Assembly: GCA_958352845.1 (NCBI GenBank)
Contig: CATWQC010000030.1
Location: 1 to 20,911 of the forward strand
DNA length: 20,911 bases
From: an uncultured Collinsella sp.
GTDB taxonomy: Bacteria; Actinomycetota; Coriobacteriia; Coriobacteriales; Coriobacteriaceae
Reading direction: 5' to 3'
Shown here: positions 6,525 through 13,550 of the stretch, piece by piece
Position numbering within the stretch: the first letter of the stretch is position 1
Layout of the letters: each line of letters opens with the position of its first letter
Program-made: the position numbers and the translations under genes
The notes under the pieces: model-generated
Database searches by the model: none
The model's input: the letters and a program-made list of their open reading frames with translations, nothing else
Told to the model about the DNA's origin: nothing

Positions 6525-8201
6525 TTACGAGAGCGACGTTCTCAGCAACTCGTTGAAGAGCTTCGGGTTGCCCTTGCCGCGGCTTGCTTTCATGCACTGG
6601 CCCACCAAAAAGCCGATGACCTTCTGGTTGCCGTCGCGATACTGCTGCGCCTGATCGGCACAGTTCGCCAGCACCTCGTCCACGATCGGCTGCAGCGCGC
6701 CGGCATCGCTCACCTGACGCATACCGCGCTCGTCGACGATCTTGTTGGGGTCGTCGCCGGTCTGAGCCATGGCCTCAAAGACCTCGTGCGCTTGGTTGGA
6801 GCTGATGGCATCGGTCGCCAGCAACTTGGCAAGGGCTGCCACCTGGGCAGGTGCAATACCGGACTCGGTCAGCGAGACGCCCGCGCCCTTAAGATAGGCG
6901 ATCATCTCGTTGACCAGCAAGTTTGCAACCGTCTGGGCCTCCTTGCCAGCCATGCCGGTAGCGGCAGCCTCAAAGAACTCAGCAAACTCGGGGTCGCCGG
7001 CAATCTGCTCGGCATCGGCCGCCTTAATGCCAAAGTCGGTCTCAAAACGGGCACGCTTGGCATCGGGCAGCTCGGGAATCTCGCCACGACAGCGGTCGAT
7101 GAACTCGTCATCCAGATCAAACGGCGCCAGATCGGGATCGGGGAACAGGCGATAGTCATCGGCCGTCTCCTTCACACGCATGACTACGGTGCGCTTGCGG
7201 CTGGGCTCCCAGTGGCGGGTCTCCTGATAGATGATGCCGCCCTCCTCGAGCACCTCGGCCTGGCGGCAGATCTCGTAGGCAAGGCCGTCATGCAGGCTCT
7301 TAAACGAGTTGAGGTTCTTGAGCTCGGTCTTGGTGCCCAGCTTGGTCTCGCCGCGGCGGCGCAGCGACACGTTGCCGTCGCAGCGCATGGAGCCCTTCTC
7401 CATGGAGCAGTCCGAAATGCCCAGCGTCACAAAAATGCGACGGAGCTTCTCCATAAACAGGCGAGCCTCCTCAGGCGTGCGCAGGTCGGGCTCGGTGACG
7501 AGCTCAATCAGCGGCGTGCCGCAGCGGTTGTAGTCGACGAACGACTCGGCCGCGGCGGTAATGCGGCCCTCGGCGCCGCCCACATGGACCATCTTGGCGG
7601 CGTCCTCCTCCATGTGGATGCGTAGGATGCGAATGGGCACCGTGTAGGAACCGTCCTCGCGGCGCTCGGGCATTTGCAGGTTGGACGCGTCGTAGCTGGC
7701 CAGGTGACCGGCGCGCTGATTGCCCTCGCGCATGGTCGACGTCATGGATGTGGACAGGCCCTCGGCGTTGGCCGAGGCGCTCGCCAGGCTCTGGGCCTCG
7801 GCCTCGCCAAACGCACAGTCGGGGCGCTCGGCGGCGCCGCGACCGGTCACATCAAGATCCAGGTGGCCGTACATGGCAAAGGCGACCGGACCCTGCGTAG
7901 TCTGGAAGTTCTTGGCCATATCGGGATAGAAGTAGTGCTTGCGGTAGAACATCGAGTGGCGCTGGATCTCGCAGTTGGTGGCGAGACCGACCTTGACGAT
8001 GCTCTCGATGGCGCGCTTGTTGGGCACCGGCAGGGCGCCAGGCAGACCCAAGCACACTGGGCACACGTTGGCGTTGGGCTCGTCATCGTGGCTGAGCTTA
8101 CAGTTGCAGAACATCTTAGTGTCGAGTGCGGTGAGCTCGGTATGGATCTCCAGGCCGATCACGGCCTCCCAATCCTGCAGGACCTCGGAAAGCTCCTTCA
8201 T
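6525..8201 (-). CDS. gatB: Aspartyl/glutamyl-tRNA(Asn/Gln) amidotransferase subunit B
   Basis: GatB binds misacylated Asp-tRNA(Asn) or Glu-tRNA(Gln), phosphorylates the acyl group and amidates it with ammonia delivered from GatA. The protein has 558 residues. The start VIGLEIHTEL, the zinc-site cysteines C32, C34, C47 and C50, FYRKHYFYPDMAKNFQ and VDYNRCGTPLIELVTEPD are hallmarks. The C-terminal GatB/YqeY tail (about 410-558) is present. Bacterial GatB is usually about 475-500 residues. The excess sits mainly at about residues 119-188, between the GHLDL strand and the RIHMEEDA motif, as a Ser/Ala-rich insertion including REGNQRAGHLASYD. The start ATG overlaps the gatA stop by one base (TAATG). 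It is the last gene of gatC-gatA-gatB and is followed by two terminator hairpins. Identification is firm. Confidence 0.97.
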   Translation of the reverse strand: MKELSEVLQDWEAVIGLEIHTELTALDTKMFCNCKLSHDDEPNANVCPVCLGLPGALPVPNKRAIESIVKVGLATNCEIQRHSMFYRKHYFYPDMAKNFQTTQGPVAFAMYGHLDLDVTGRGAAERPDCAFGEAEAQSLASASANAEGLSTSMTSTMREGNQRAGHLASYDASNLQMPERREDGSYTVPIRILRIHMEEDAAKMVHVGGAEGRITAAAESFVDYNRCGTPLIELVTEPDLRTPEEARLFMEKLRRIFVTLGISDCSMEKGSMRCDGNVSLRRRGETKLGTKTELKNLNSFKSLHDGLAYEICRQAEVLEEGGIIYQETRHWEPSRKRTVVMRVKETADDYRLFPDPDLAPFDLDDEFIDRCRGEIPELPDAKRARFETDFGIKAADAEQIAGDPEFAEFFEAAATGMAGKEAQTVANLLVNEMIAYLKGAGVSLTESGIAPAQVAALAKLLATDAISSNQAHEVFEAMAQTGDDPNKIVDERGMRQVSDAGALQPIVDEVLANCADQAQQYRDGNQKVIGFLVGQCMKASRGKGNPKLFNELLRTSLS

Positions 8202-9715
8202 TACAGCTCGCCTCCCTTCCCGGCAAAATCGGGCGCGACGGAAAGCGCGGGCGCACCCGTGGCGGCATCGGCAAAGCCGCGCTCCAGGGCGCGGGCAAAC
8301 GTGAGCAGCTGACGGTCCTTAAAGGCAGGTCCCACCAGCTGAGCAGAAACGGGCAGCTGAGTATCCTCGCCCAGGCCCAGCGGCACCGAGATACCGCCGT
8401 TGCCGCAAATGTTGAGCGAGATGGTGTACAGGTCGGAGAGGTACATCTGCGTGGGGTCGCTGATCTCGCCAAACTTAAAGGCCGTGCGCGGCGAGGCGGG
8501 CATGAGGATGGTGTCCACCTTGGCATACGCGGCGTCGTAGTCCTGTGTGATGAGCGTACGGGCCTTTTGCGCGGCATAGTAGTACTTGTCGTACACGCCC
8601 GAGCTCAGCAGGTAGGCGCCGAGCATCTGACGGCGCTTGGCCTCGGCGCCAAAGCCGTGGGCGCGTGAAAGGGAGCTCTGGTCGGACAGGTTGGCGCAGC
8701 CCTCCTCCTGGTAGCCATAGCGAATGCCGTCGAAACGTGCCAGGTTGGAGAACGCCTCGGCCGGGCCGATGACGTAGTAGGCGGCGATGGCGGCGTCCAG
8801 GTGCGGCAGGTCGACCTCGACCAGCTCGGCACCTTGGTTCTGCAGCTCCTGGGCGGCGCGCTGAACAGCGGCCTTGACCTCGGGCGTCAGGCCCTCGGCC
8901 TCCATAAACGCAGGGATAATGCCCACGTGCTTACCCTCGATGCTGTCGTTGAGATGCTCGGTAAAGTCGACGGCACAATCCTGGCTGGTGCAGTCGTATG
9001 GATCGTGGCCCGCGCCGGTAAGCGCGTTCATGGCCAGCGCGACATCCTCGACCGTGCGGCCAAAGGGGCCCACCTGGTCGAGCGACGATCCAAAGGCAAC
9101 CACGCCGTAACGGCTCACGGCGCCATACGTGGGCTTAAAGCCCACCACGCCGCACAGTGACGCCGGCTGGCGAATGGAGCCGCCGGTGTCCGAGCCCAGC
9201 GAGAGCGCGACCTCGCCCGCGGCGACGGCGGCAGCGGAGCCGCCCGAGGAGCCGCCAGGCACGCGATCGGTATCCCAAGGGTTGTTGGTGCGGTGAAACG
9301 CCGAGCTCTCGGTGGAGCTGCCAAAGGCAAACTCGTCCATATTGGCCTTGCCCATGGGCAGGCAGCCGGCATCGAGCATGCGCTGGACGCAGGTGGCAGT
9401 GTAGACGCTCTGGTAGTTCTCGAGCATGCGAGAAGCGCAGGTGGTGCGCGTGCCCACGAGGTTCATGTTGTCCTTGATGGCCAGCGGCACGCCCGCGAGC
9501 GGGGGCAGCGGCTTGCCTGCGGCACGGTCGGCATCCACGCGCGCAGCGGCCTCGAGCGCGAGCTCGGGCGCCACCTGCAGGAATGCCTGGACCCCGCCCT
9601 CGCGCGCCTCGATGGCGGCAAGAGAGGCCTGGGCCACCTCGGTAGCGGTAAAGTCGCCGGCGGCAACGCCCGCGGCGATCTGGGCGGCGGTAAGGGAATC
9701 GAAGCTCTGCGCCAT
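8201..9715 (-). CDS. gatA: Aspartyl/glutamyl-tRNA(Asn/Gln) amidotransferase subunit A
   Basis: Glutaminase subunit of GatCAB, which releases ammonia from glutamine and passes it to GatB. It has 504 residues and amidase-signature architecture. The catalytic triad is visible as K81 (LAIKDN), cis-Ser S156 in PGGSSGGSAAA and nucleophile S180 in SDTGGSIRQPA, about two residues offset from the Staphylococcus GatA numbering. MGKANMDEFAFGSSTE and GFKPTYGAVSRYG are further GatA-specific stretches. Its ATG overlaps the gatC stop by one base and its stop overlaps the gatB start by one base, both as TAATG, so the three subunits are probably made in fixed ratio by translational coupling. The complex acts in the cytosol. 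It implies that the organism makes at least one of Gln-tRNA or Asn-tRNA by transamidation. Length is normal and no motif is missing. Confidence 0.98.
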   Translation of the reverse strand: MAQSFDSLTAAQIAAGVAAGDFTATEVAQASLAAIEAREGGVQAFLQVAPELALEAAARVDADRAAGKPLPPLAGVPLAIKDNMNLVGTRTTCASRMLENYQSVYTATCVQRMLDAGCLPMGKANMDEFAFGSSTESSAFHRTNNPWDTDRVPGGSSGGSAAAVAAGEVALSLGSDTGGSIRQPASLCGVVGFKPTYGAVSRYGVVAFGSSLDQVGPFGRTVEDVALAMNALTGAGHDPYDCTSQDCAVDFTEHLNDSIEGKHVGIIPAFMEAEGLTPEVKAAVQRAAQELQNQGAELVEVDLPHLDAAIAAYYVIGPAEAFSNLARFDGIRYGYQEEGCANLSDQSSLSRAHGFGAEAKRRQMLGAYLLSSGVYDKYYYAAQKARTLITQDYDAAYAKVDTILMPASPRTAFKFGEISDPTQMYLSDLYTISLNICGNGGISVPLGLGEDTQLPVSAQLVGPAFKDRQLLTFARALERGFADAATGAPALSVAPDFAGKGGEL

Positions 9716-10026
9716 TACTCGTTCTCCCCCTCTCCCAAAATGGACGGCACGCGGAAGTAGCGATCGCGCGCGCTGCCGGCGTTTTCGAGCGCGACGTCGA
9801 GCGGCAGGTCGCGCTCGAGCTCGCGCAGGTCATCGCCCATCACGTTGGACAGGCTTCCGATAGGATGGAACGTGGGCTCCACGTCGGGCAGGTCATATTG
9901 CAAGACGGGCTCGAGCATCTGGACGGCGTCGTTCATGTAGGACGTCATCTGGGTGAGCTCGTCATCGGTCAGTGCGATCTTTGCGTACTCGGCGATGCCG
10001 CGCACGTCTTTCTCGCTGAGTGCCAT
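9715..10026 (-). CDS. gatC: Aspartyl/glutamyl-tRNA(Asn/Gln) amidotransferase subunit C
   Basis: Small subunit that wraps around and stabilises the GatA-GatB interface. With the ATG at 10026 it has 103 residues, normal for the family (about 95-105). It begins MALSEKDVRGIAEYAKIAL, the standard GatC amphipathic helix. The middle carries the characteristic DLPDVEPTFHP and the end has YFRVPSILGE. I prefer 10026 over the in-frame ATG at 10044 because GAAGGGAG lies at proper distance before it and the conserved helix starts there. It is the first gene of gatCAB. A likely -10 element lies 36-41 bases upstream of the start codon. Confidence 0.95.
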   Translation of the reverse strand: MALSEKDVRGIAEYAKIALTDDELTQMTSYMNDAVQMLEPVLQYDLPDVEPTFHPIGSLSNVMGDDLRELERDLPLDVALENAGSARDRYFRVPSILGEGENE

Positions 10027-10061
10027 AGGCGCTCCCTTCCGCATAACAGATAAACCGCTCT

Positions 10062-10067
10062 AGTATA
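10062..10067 (-). promoter_or_regulatory. -10 element of the gatCAB operon promoter
   Basis: Minus-strand TATACT, preceded by TTG, sits so that transcription would begin near 10055 and leave a leader of about 29 bases before gatC. No good -35 hexamer is seen at 16-18 bases, so this is a moderate call. Confidence 0.4.
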
Positions 10068-10157
10068 CAAGGCAACGCCGCTTGGAGCAGGTGCTTTACC
10101 CAAATGCAGCGAAAACGTAACGAGGGCGGCGGGCTGGCAGGCGGCGGGCTGGCGGTT

Positions 10158-10236
10158 CTGCAGCGAAACCGCACCGTCCATAGCGAAAACTGTCTCGTCC
10201 ACAACGAAAACCGTCCCGCCCGCAACGAAAACCATC
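10158..10236. repeat. 21-bp imperfect tandem repeats (about four units)
   Basis: The pattern CGTCC-n4-GCGAAAAC recurs with CGAAA beginning at 10164, 10184, 10205 and 10226, a period of 20-21 bases. A further isolated GCGAAAAC occurs at 10109. The units differ at several bases, so this is an old or degenerate array. It lies in the non-coding gap upstream of gatC, and its last unit runs into the left arm of the next inverted repeat. Confidence 0.65.
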
Positions 10237-10293
10237 ACAACATTCGACGCTTTTCGTCAAAATCGAATTTTTCATCGGATGTTGTGATGGTTT
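10229..10293. repeat. 65-bp inverted repeat with 18-base arms
   Basis: AAACCATCACAACATTCG (10229-10246) and CGGATGTTGTGATGGTTT (10276-10293) pair at 17 of 18 positions. The 29-base spacer can form an inner stem GACG/CGTC. It lies 59 bases beyond the stop of the sortase gene and upstream of the gatC promoter. It may work as a transcription stop for the sortase, although only TTTT follows on the minus strand. A dispersed element is the other reading. Confidence 0.65.
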
Positions 10294-10303
10294 GGAAGCC
10301 CCG

Positions 10304-10338
10304 ACCACCATAAAGGTGCCTGTCCCCTTTGTGGTGGT
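10304..10338. repeat. REP-like palindrome downstream of the sortase gene
   Basis: ACCACCATAAAGG (10304-10316) and CCTTTGTGGTGGT (10326-10338) form a 13-bp stem with one T:G pair. The minus strand reads AAAGGGGACAGG in the middle, close to the AAAGGGACAG of the palindrome at 6271-6297. It starts 13 bases after the sortase stop and lacks a T-run on either side, so a dispersed repeat is more likely than a classical terminator. Confidence 0.55.
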
Positions 10339-10351
10339 TCCGAACGATGTC

Positions 10352-11302
10352 CTATGCCGAGGCCTTGGCCTTGCGGCGCTTGAGGACCGCGTGGATCACG
10401 ATGTCCAGCAGCAACAGTACAATGGCCACGACCACGATAAGCACGGCAAACTCGCGCTTGCCCCAGTGGCGGCCGGCCAGCGACTTTTGCTTGTCGACGT
10501 CCTTCTTGTTGTACTTGGTGCGCACGCAATGCACCAGCAGGCGATGGTCGTTTACGCCGTAGGGCGTGCAGGTGACGAGCGTCACTTTGTCGGCGCCGGG
10601 CTCGATGGTCAGCGACTCCATCTCCTCGGGCAGCACGACCTCGGAGTCCACCATCTTGTAGGCGAGCGTCTTGTTCATGGTATGCAGCAGTACCAGGTCG
10701 CCGGGCTCCAGCGAGTGGATGTCGTCGAACATGCTCAGGTTGCGCATGCCCGAGTGCGCGGTGAGCACGCAATGCGTCGATGTGCCGCCCACCGGCAGGC
10801 TCGTGCCCTCCAGGTGGCCGACGCCCGCCATAAGGACTTCTTCGCTCGTGCCGTGGTAGATGGGCATGCTCACGTCGATGGAGGGGATCTCGACCCAGCT
10901 CATCATGGGGTCGCGGTCAAAGATGAGCTGCTGGGCGTAGGGCTCGATCTGGTCGGCGGGGAGCTCGGTGGCCTCGCCCGCCAGCTGCTCGTTAAAGGAG
11001 CGCGCCTGGAGCAGGATGCGTTCGCGCTCCTCGGCAGACAGCGCGTCCACGGTGCTGGACACGGTGCTGATCTGGTTGAACACGCCCGAGGCTTCGAGCC
11101 GGTCCAAGATCCACGGCCAGGTCATAAGGCCCACGCCAATAAGGATGATGACGATGGTGATGAGCCGGTCGGCCCAGCGCGGCAACCGCTTGCGACGGCG
11201 CTTGGACTTTGGTTGAGGTTTGGGCTGGAGTTCGGGTTGGGGGCTTGAGCCACCGTTGGCCGCGGCGTTATTGCTCTTCATATGTTTGGCGCCCTGCAGC
11301 AT
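10352..11302 (-). CDS. Sortase, class C-like, two membrane segments
   Basis: Cysteine transpeptidase of 316 residues that would cleave LPXTG-type signals and join proteins to the wall or to pilins, acting on the outer membrane face. A basic N-terminus (30-46) precedes membrane segment 47-65; a second membrane segment lies at 285-305. The catalytic residues are H183 (LTAHSGM), C245 (TLVTCTPYG) and R254 (NDHRLLV). A DP pair at 131-132 sits where class C sortases have their lid. Two membrane segments and TCTPYGVNxHRLLV favour class C. The start at 11302 has AGAGGAG 9 bases upstream; ATG 11281 lacks a ribosome site. No LPXTG protein is adjacent; the nearest pilin sequences are about 2 kb upstream on the same strand. 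It may serve distant substrates or be left over from a split pilus locus. Confidence 0.9.
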   Translation of the reverse strand: MLQGAKHMKSNNAAANGGSSPQPELQPKPQPKSKRRRKRLPRWADRLITIVIILIGVGLMTWPWILDRLEASGVFNQISTVSSTVDALSAEERERILLQARSFNEQLAGEATELPADQIEPYAQQLIFDRDPMMSWVEIPSIDVSMPIYHGTSEEVLMAGVGHLEGTSLPVGGTSTHCVLTAHSGMRNLSMFDDIHSLEPGDLVLLHTMNKTLAYKMVDSEVVLPEEMESLTIEPGADKVTLVTCTPYGVNDHRLLVHCVRTKYNKKDVDKQKSLAGRHWGKREFAVLIVVVAIVLLLLDIVIHAVLKRRKAKASA

Positions 11303-11318
11303 CGCCTGTCACTCCTCT

Positions 11319-11332
11319 ACAACTTAAGTTGT
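11319..11332. promoter_or_regulatory. Perfect 14-bp palindrome upstream of the sortase gene
   Basis: ACAACTTAAGTTGT is fully self-complementary and lies 17 bases before the sortase start codon, just upstream of its AGAGGAG ribosome site. A minus-strand TATTAT (11341-11346) could be the -10 box, which would place the palindrome right after the transcription start as a possible repressor site. No good -35 hexamer was found. Confidence 0.4.
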
Positions 11333-11424
11333 CTAAACAAATAATAGCCGATTAGCAAGCTCATGCGCCGGACAACGCAGCTAGGACCGAAGCACCGCCG
11401 ACGATTCGAATTCTTGGAGACCTT

Positions 11425-12387
11425 CTACAGCGCTTCTTGCCATGGATATTCCTTTCCAAACATGCGATCGACTTCGAGCTGAATTCGCTCATCGTCGATT
11501 GCCGCCAAAGATAGCGCAAGCGAAATGTCATCGACGCGGGAGGAGTCGGCAAACACGGGCGCATAGCGCCACACTTGGATCATCGCCGTTTCGTTATCCG
11601 GCAACTCCCCGTCTGCGACTTCGAGGTCGCTCAGTTGACGCCATGCACTTCTTAAGACGGCCTTTTGTTCCATGCCCGGCGCAGCGAGCATCGAACGCGC
11701 AGCGAGCGCCGTCTCCCCGGCGTCAACAAGATAGTCGATCTGCGGCGTCTTCCTTGCAAAAAAGACCTTCGAGACAGGCGAGGAGAGCTCTGACATGTGC
11801 TCACTGAGCAGAAGATCAACGGCAACAGGGAACACGACGACACGCCGCTCGCGACGCTCGCGCCTCGCGAGCCCCCTGTCGACAAGCTCGGTTATGGCCT
11901 CACTCGCACGGCTTGCCGAGATCCCAAGCGCACGACAAAGGTCATAGGGAGGATATGGCTCCTGGGTTGCTCCCCAGATTGCGGCAGCCTGTGCGTTGGG
12001 TGACATCTTGGTCGCATGATTGCGAAACCAGGCACCGCCCCTCTCCGTGCAGGCCGTGCCCATAAATGGAAGAAAAGCCTGTCTACCCGGGCAGACAAAG
12101 GGAATCCCTTGTGCGACCAATGCTTTGCGCTGACGTGCATCGGCATCAGGAAACGAAACGACAACAGGAGTCTCCGCGCGCAAGGCTAGCCGACTATAGA
12201 CTCTCTTAGCCTCGGGAAGCCCGACGCCAGTAGGCAAACTTGCAAGCAAAAACGAAAAACCGTTTGCGTCAACAGCGCGGACCTCAATCGCCCGCAGATG
12301 CAGCGGCAAGTGTGCGGATCCAGGCCAAGTTTTGGTCTTGGCGGAGAGACCTAGTGCTTCTTGTAAGTAGATTAGCGCTTCGTTCAT
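11425..12387 (-). CDS. Winged-helix DNA-binding protein of unknown role (MarR-like HTH)
   Basis: Protein of 320 residues when started at MNEALIYLQ (12387). I do not recognise a named family member. A helix-turn-helix is visible at about 144-187: YPPYDLCRALGISASRASEA followed by a basic wing with RRERRERRVVV. The preceding half contains VVVSFPDADARQRKALVAQG and PFVCPGRQAFLPFMG. Stretches of this kind occur in uncharacterised proteins annotated as MarR-like regulators. The C-terminal half (190-320) is mostly alpha-helical and unassigned. An in-frame ATG at 12393 is equally possible. A start at 12474 is unlikely because it would lie upstream of a perfect TATAAT box. Inverted GGAAT/ATTCC sites surround that promoter, suggesting self-control. 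The sortase gene follows after 122 bases without a clear terminator. Confidence 0.6.
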   Translation of the reverse strand: MNEALIYLQEALGLSAKTKTWPGSAHLPLHLRAIEVRAVDANGFSFLLASLPTGVGLPEAKRVYSRLALRAETPVVVSFPDADARQRKALVAQGIPFVCPGRQAFLPFMGTACTERGGAWFRNHATKMSPNAQAAAIWGATQEPYPPYDLCRALGISASRASEAITELVDRGLARRERRERRVVVFPVAVDLLLSEHMSELSSPVSKVFFARKTPQIDYLVDAGETALAARSMLAAPGMEQKAVLRSAWRQLSDLEVADGELPDNETAMIQVWRYAPVFADSSRVDDISLALSLAAIDDERIQLEVDRMFGKEYPWQEAL

Positions 12388-12405
12388 TTCCATCTTTTTC
12401 GTTTG

Positions 12406-12456
12406 ATTCCAGTTTATATTGGAATTATACATAATTCTCGGAATTGACGAGATTCC
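12406..12456 (-). promoter_or_regulatory. Promoter with paired ATTCC/GGAAT dyads upstream of the winged-helix gene
   Basis: Minus-strand TATAAT (12424-12429) is a perfect -10 box; the -35 region is not recognisable. Two dyads overlap it. One is ATTCCA-n8-TGGAAT at 12406-12425. The other is GGAAT-n7-ATTCC at 12440-12456, in the opposite arrangement. Transcription would start near 12417, about 30 bases before the chosen start codon. Binding by the encoded winged-helix protein is a guess. Confidence 0.45.
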
Positions 12457-12544
12457 TTTCGTGCCTAAGTCCATATTTGCGTTTTCAGAATATCCCGGAT
12501 CGGCGGGGCGATTCGGGATACAATATCAATAGAAAACGACGCAC

Positions 12545-12622
12545 CCCGCGTAAATGTTTGGGAGCGCGGGCGGCCTAGTTTTCAGCTTTAGTTAAATGCC
12601 CGGGCTCCGAACCCCGGGCATT
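12545..12622. terminator. Two hairpins between the winged-helix promoter region and the small membrane peptide gene
   Basis: AATGCCCGGG (12595-12604) and CCCGGGCATT (12613-12622) form a perfect 10-bp stem directly behind the small gene's stop codon. On the plus strand it is followed by CTTATTT and on the minus strand by TAACT, so it may stop transcription in both directions. A second stem, CCCGCG/CGCGGG (12545-12550 with 12565-12570), lies 24 bases away. A plus-strand small RNA ending here is possible: TACAAT at 12519-12524 could be a -10 box, without a good -35. Confidence 0.5.
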
Positions 12623-12623
12623 C

Positions 12624-12776
12624 TTATTTGCGCTTGTTGCGGCGCAAATGCCTTCTACCGTCCGCACCGCGCGTGCGCCTACGGACCTTAAACCGAACCT
12701 CATACGAGTCAAGAAACGCGATGACGAACGTGCCCACCGCCGCAAGGGCGGCGAGCGCGTTAAGGAATTTCAGCAT
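12624..12776 (-). CDS. Small basic single-span membrane peptide
   Basis: Short gene of 50 codons. The ATG at 12776 is preceded by GGAGGT at 7 bases, a near-ideal ribosome site. The product has a hydrophobic helix at residues 3-24 (rich in A, L, V, F and I) and a very basic tail from about 29 to the end (many R and K, ending RRNKRK). It is closed by a stop next to a strong hairpin. Size, one membrane span and basic tail resemble hydrophobic type I toxins or holin-like peptides, and also ordinary small membrane proteins. I do not recognise a specific family. No protein partner is encoded next to it. A convergent small RNA from the hairpin region would be the type of antitoxin to look for. Confidence 0.6.
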   Translation of the reverse strand: MLKFLNALAALAAVGTFVIAFLDSYEVRFKVRRRTRGADGRRHLRRNKRK

Positions 12777-12943
12777 TTGGGGACCTCCGATCGAGTCGTC
12801 GGCCGCCCGCGCACGGGATGCGTCGCAAGGCCATTTTACTGCGAGCGTATGCACCCGCAGCTGGTAAACGCAATAATTGCAAACATCTGTTCGATATTCA
12901 TACGCTTGATCCATCGAGCAATGGAGCCTGGCTGCGTTGTCCC

Positions 12944-12982
12944 AAAAAAAACGGGGCAAACTCCAGTGCGGAGTTTGCCCCG
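12944..12982 (-). terminator. Strong rho-independent terminator after the pilin remnant
   Basis: A perfect 13-bp stem (CGGGGCAAACTCC with its complement) with a 5-base loop is followed by eight T on the minus strand. It is the best terminator in the window and lies 100 bases past the stop of the truncated pilin gene. Confidence 0.92.
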
Positions 12983-13082
12983 AAAAGAGAATGGCAAAGC
13001 AAGAGCGTAGATGGACGAGAAAAGTGTCCGCAAGTCTCATGGCCATCACATCCCACCTGCCAAAGTGATGGGTGAGCGAGCG

Positions 13083-13550
13083 TTACTCGTGCTCGGACTC
13101 CTCAGCCTGCTTACGGCTGCGGATGAGGTGTGCCACGCCGATGCACAGCACTGCGCTGCCAGCGATCCAAGTGAAGGTCACGCCGTTAAGACCGGTCAGC
13201 GGGAGGCCGGAGCCTTTCTTGTTCTTGACGGTAAGGGTAACGGTGCCGCCACCAGAAGAGGAATTGGTGACGAGACCAGAGCCATTCTTGGATGTGGTCA
13301 CCGTCAACGTATTCTCGCCCTCGTTCTGATTAAGACCCGTGGCAGTAATGGTGAACGTGAATTTGGGCACGGTGTTATAGCCGGGGAGCGTATGGGTCTC
13401 CTCGACCGTGTAGGCGCCAGCATCGAGGCCCTTGACGCTGATTTCGCCCTTATCATCAGTCGTAAAATCATAAGCAGTATTGCCCAAAGAACCGTTCTCT
13501 TAGACATACTGGGTGCCGGCGCCCTCGTCGGTTCCCTTGGAAGAGGTGCC
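13083..13550 (-). pseudogene. 3' remnant of an LPLTG-anchored SpaA-type pilin gene
   Basis: The last 134 codons from 13487 encode a SpaA/Cna-B-like beta domain with an E-box (YTVEETHTLPGY), a linker, LPLTG, a hydrophobic helix and a short charged tail. This is the normal C-terminal end of a sortase-anchored pilin. There is no signal peptide. Upstream in the same frame the codons read ...TQYV, stop (TAA at 13500-13502), ENGSLGNTAYDF, which continues the domain smoothly, so the TAA looks like a point mutation within it. Pilin-like sequence fades about 15 codons further, near 13550, and the rest of the 5' part is absent. A TTG at 13487 has no ribosome site. Translation into a functional pilin is therefore unlikely. 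An intact terminator follows. Confidence 0.75.

Noticed and set aside
10158..10236. CRISPR array
   Set aside because: The units are 21-bp contiguous tandem copies without unique spacers, and no cas genes are present.
10096..10311. 71-codon frame on the minus strand with heptapeptide repeats
   Set aside because: The peptide periodicity only mirrors the 21-bp DNA repeats. There is no ribosome site and the frame runs through the palindromes.
12595..12622. tRNA T-arm-like sequence GGTTCGGAGCC on the minus strand
   Set aside because: No acceptor, D or anticodon arm can be built around it. It is a simple 10-bp hairpin.
12836..13033. 65-codon minus-strand frame over the strong terminator, including a possible 21-residue hydrophobic peptide from an internal ATG
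   Set aside because: The frame reads through the terminator hairpin and neither start has a convincing ribosome site.
13083..13487. An intact small LPXTG protein starting at TTG 13487
   Set aside because: No ribosome site and no signal peptide, and the domain sequence continues upstream of the stop, so it is a broken gene.
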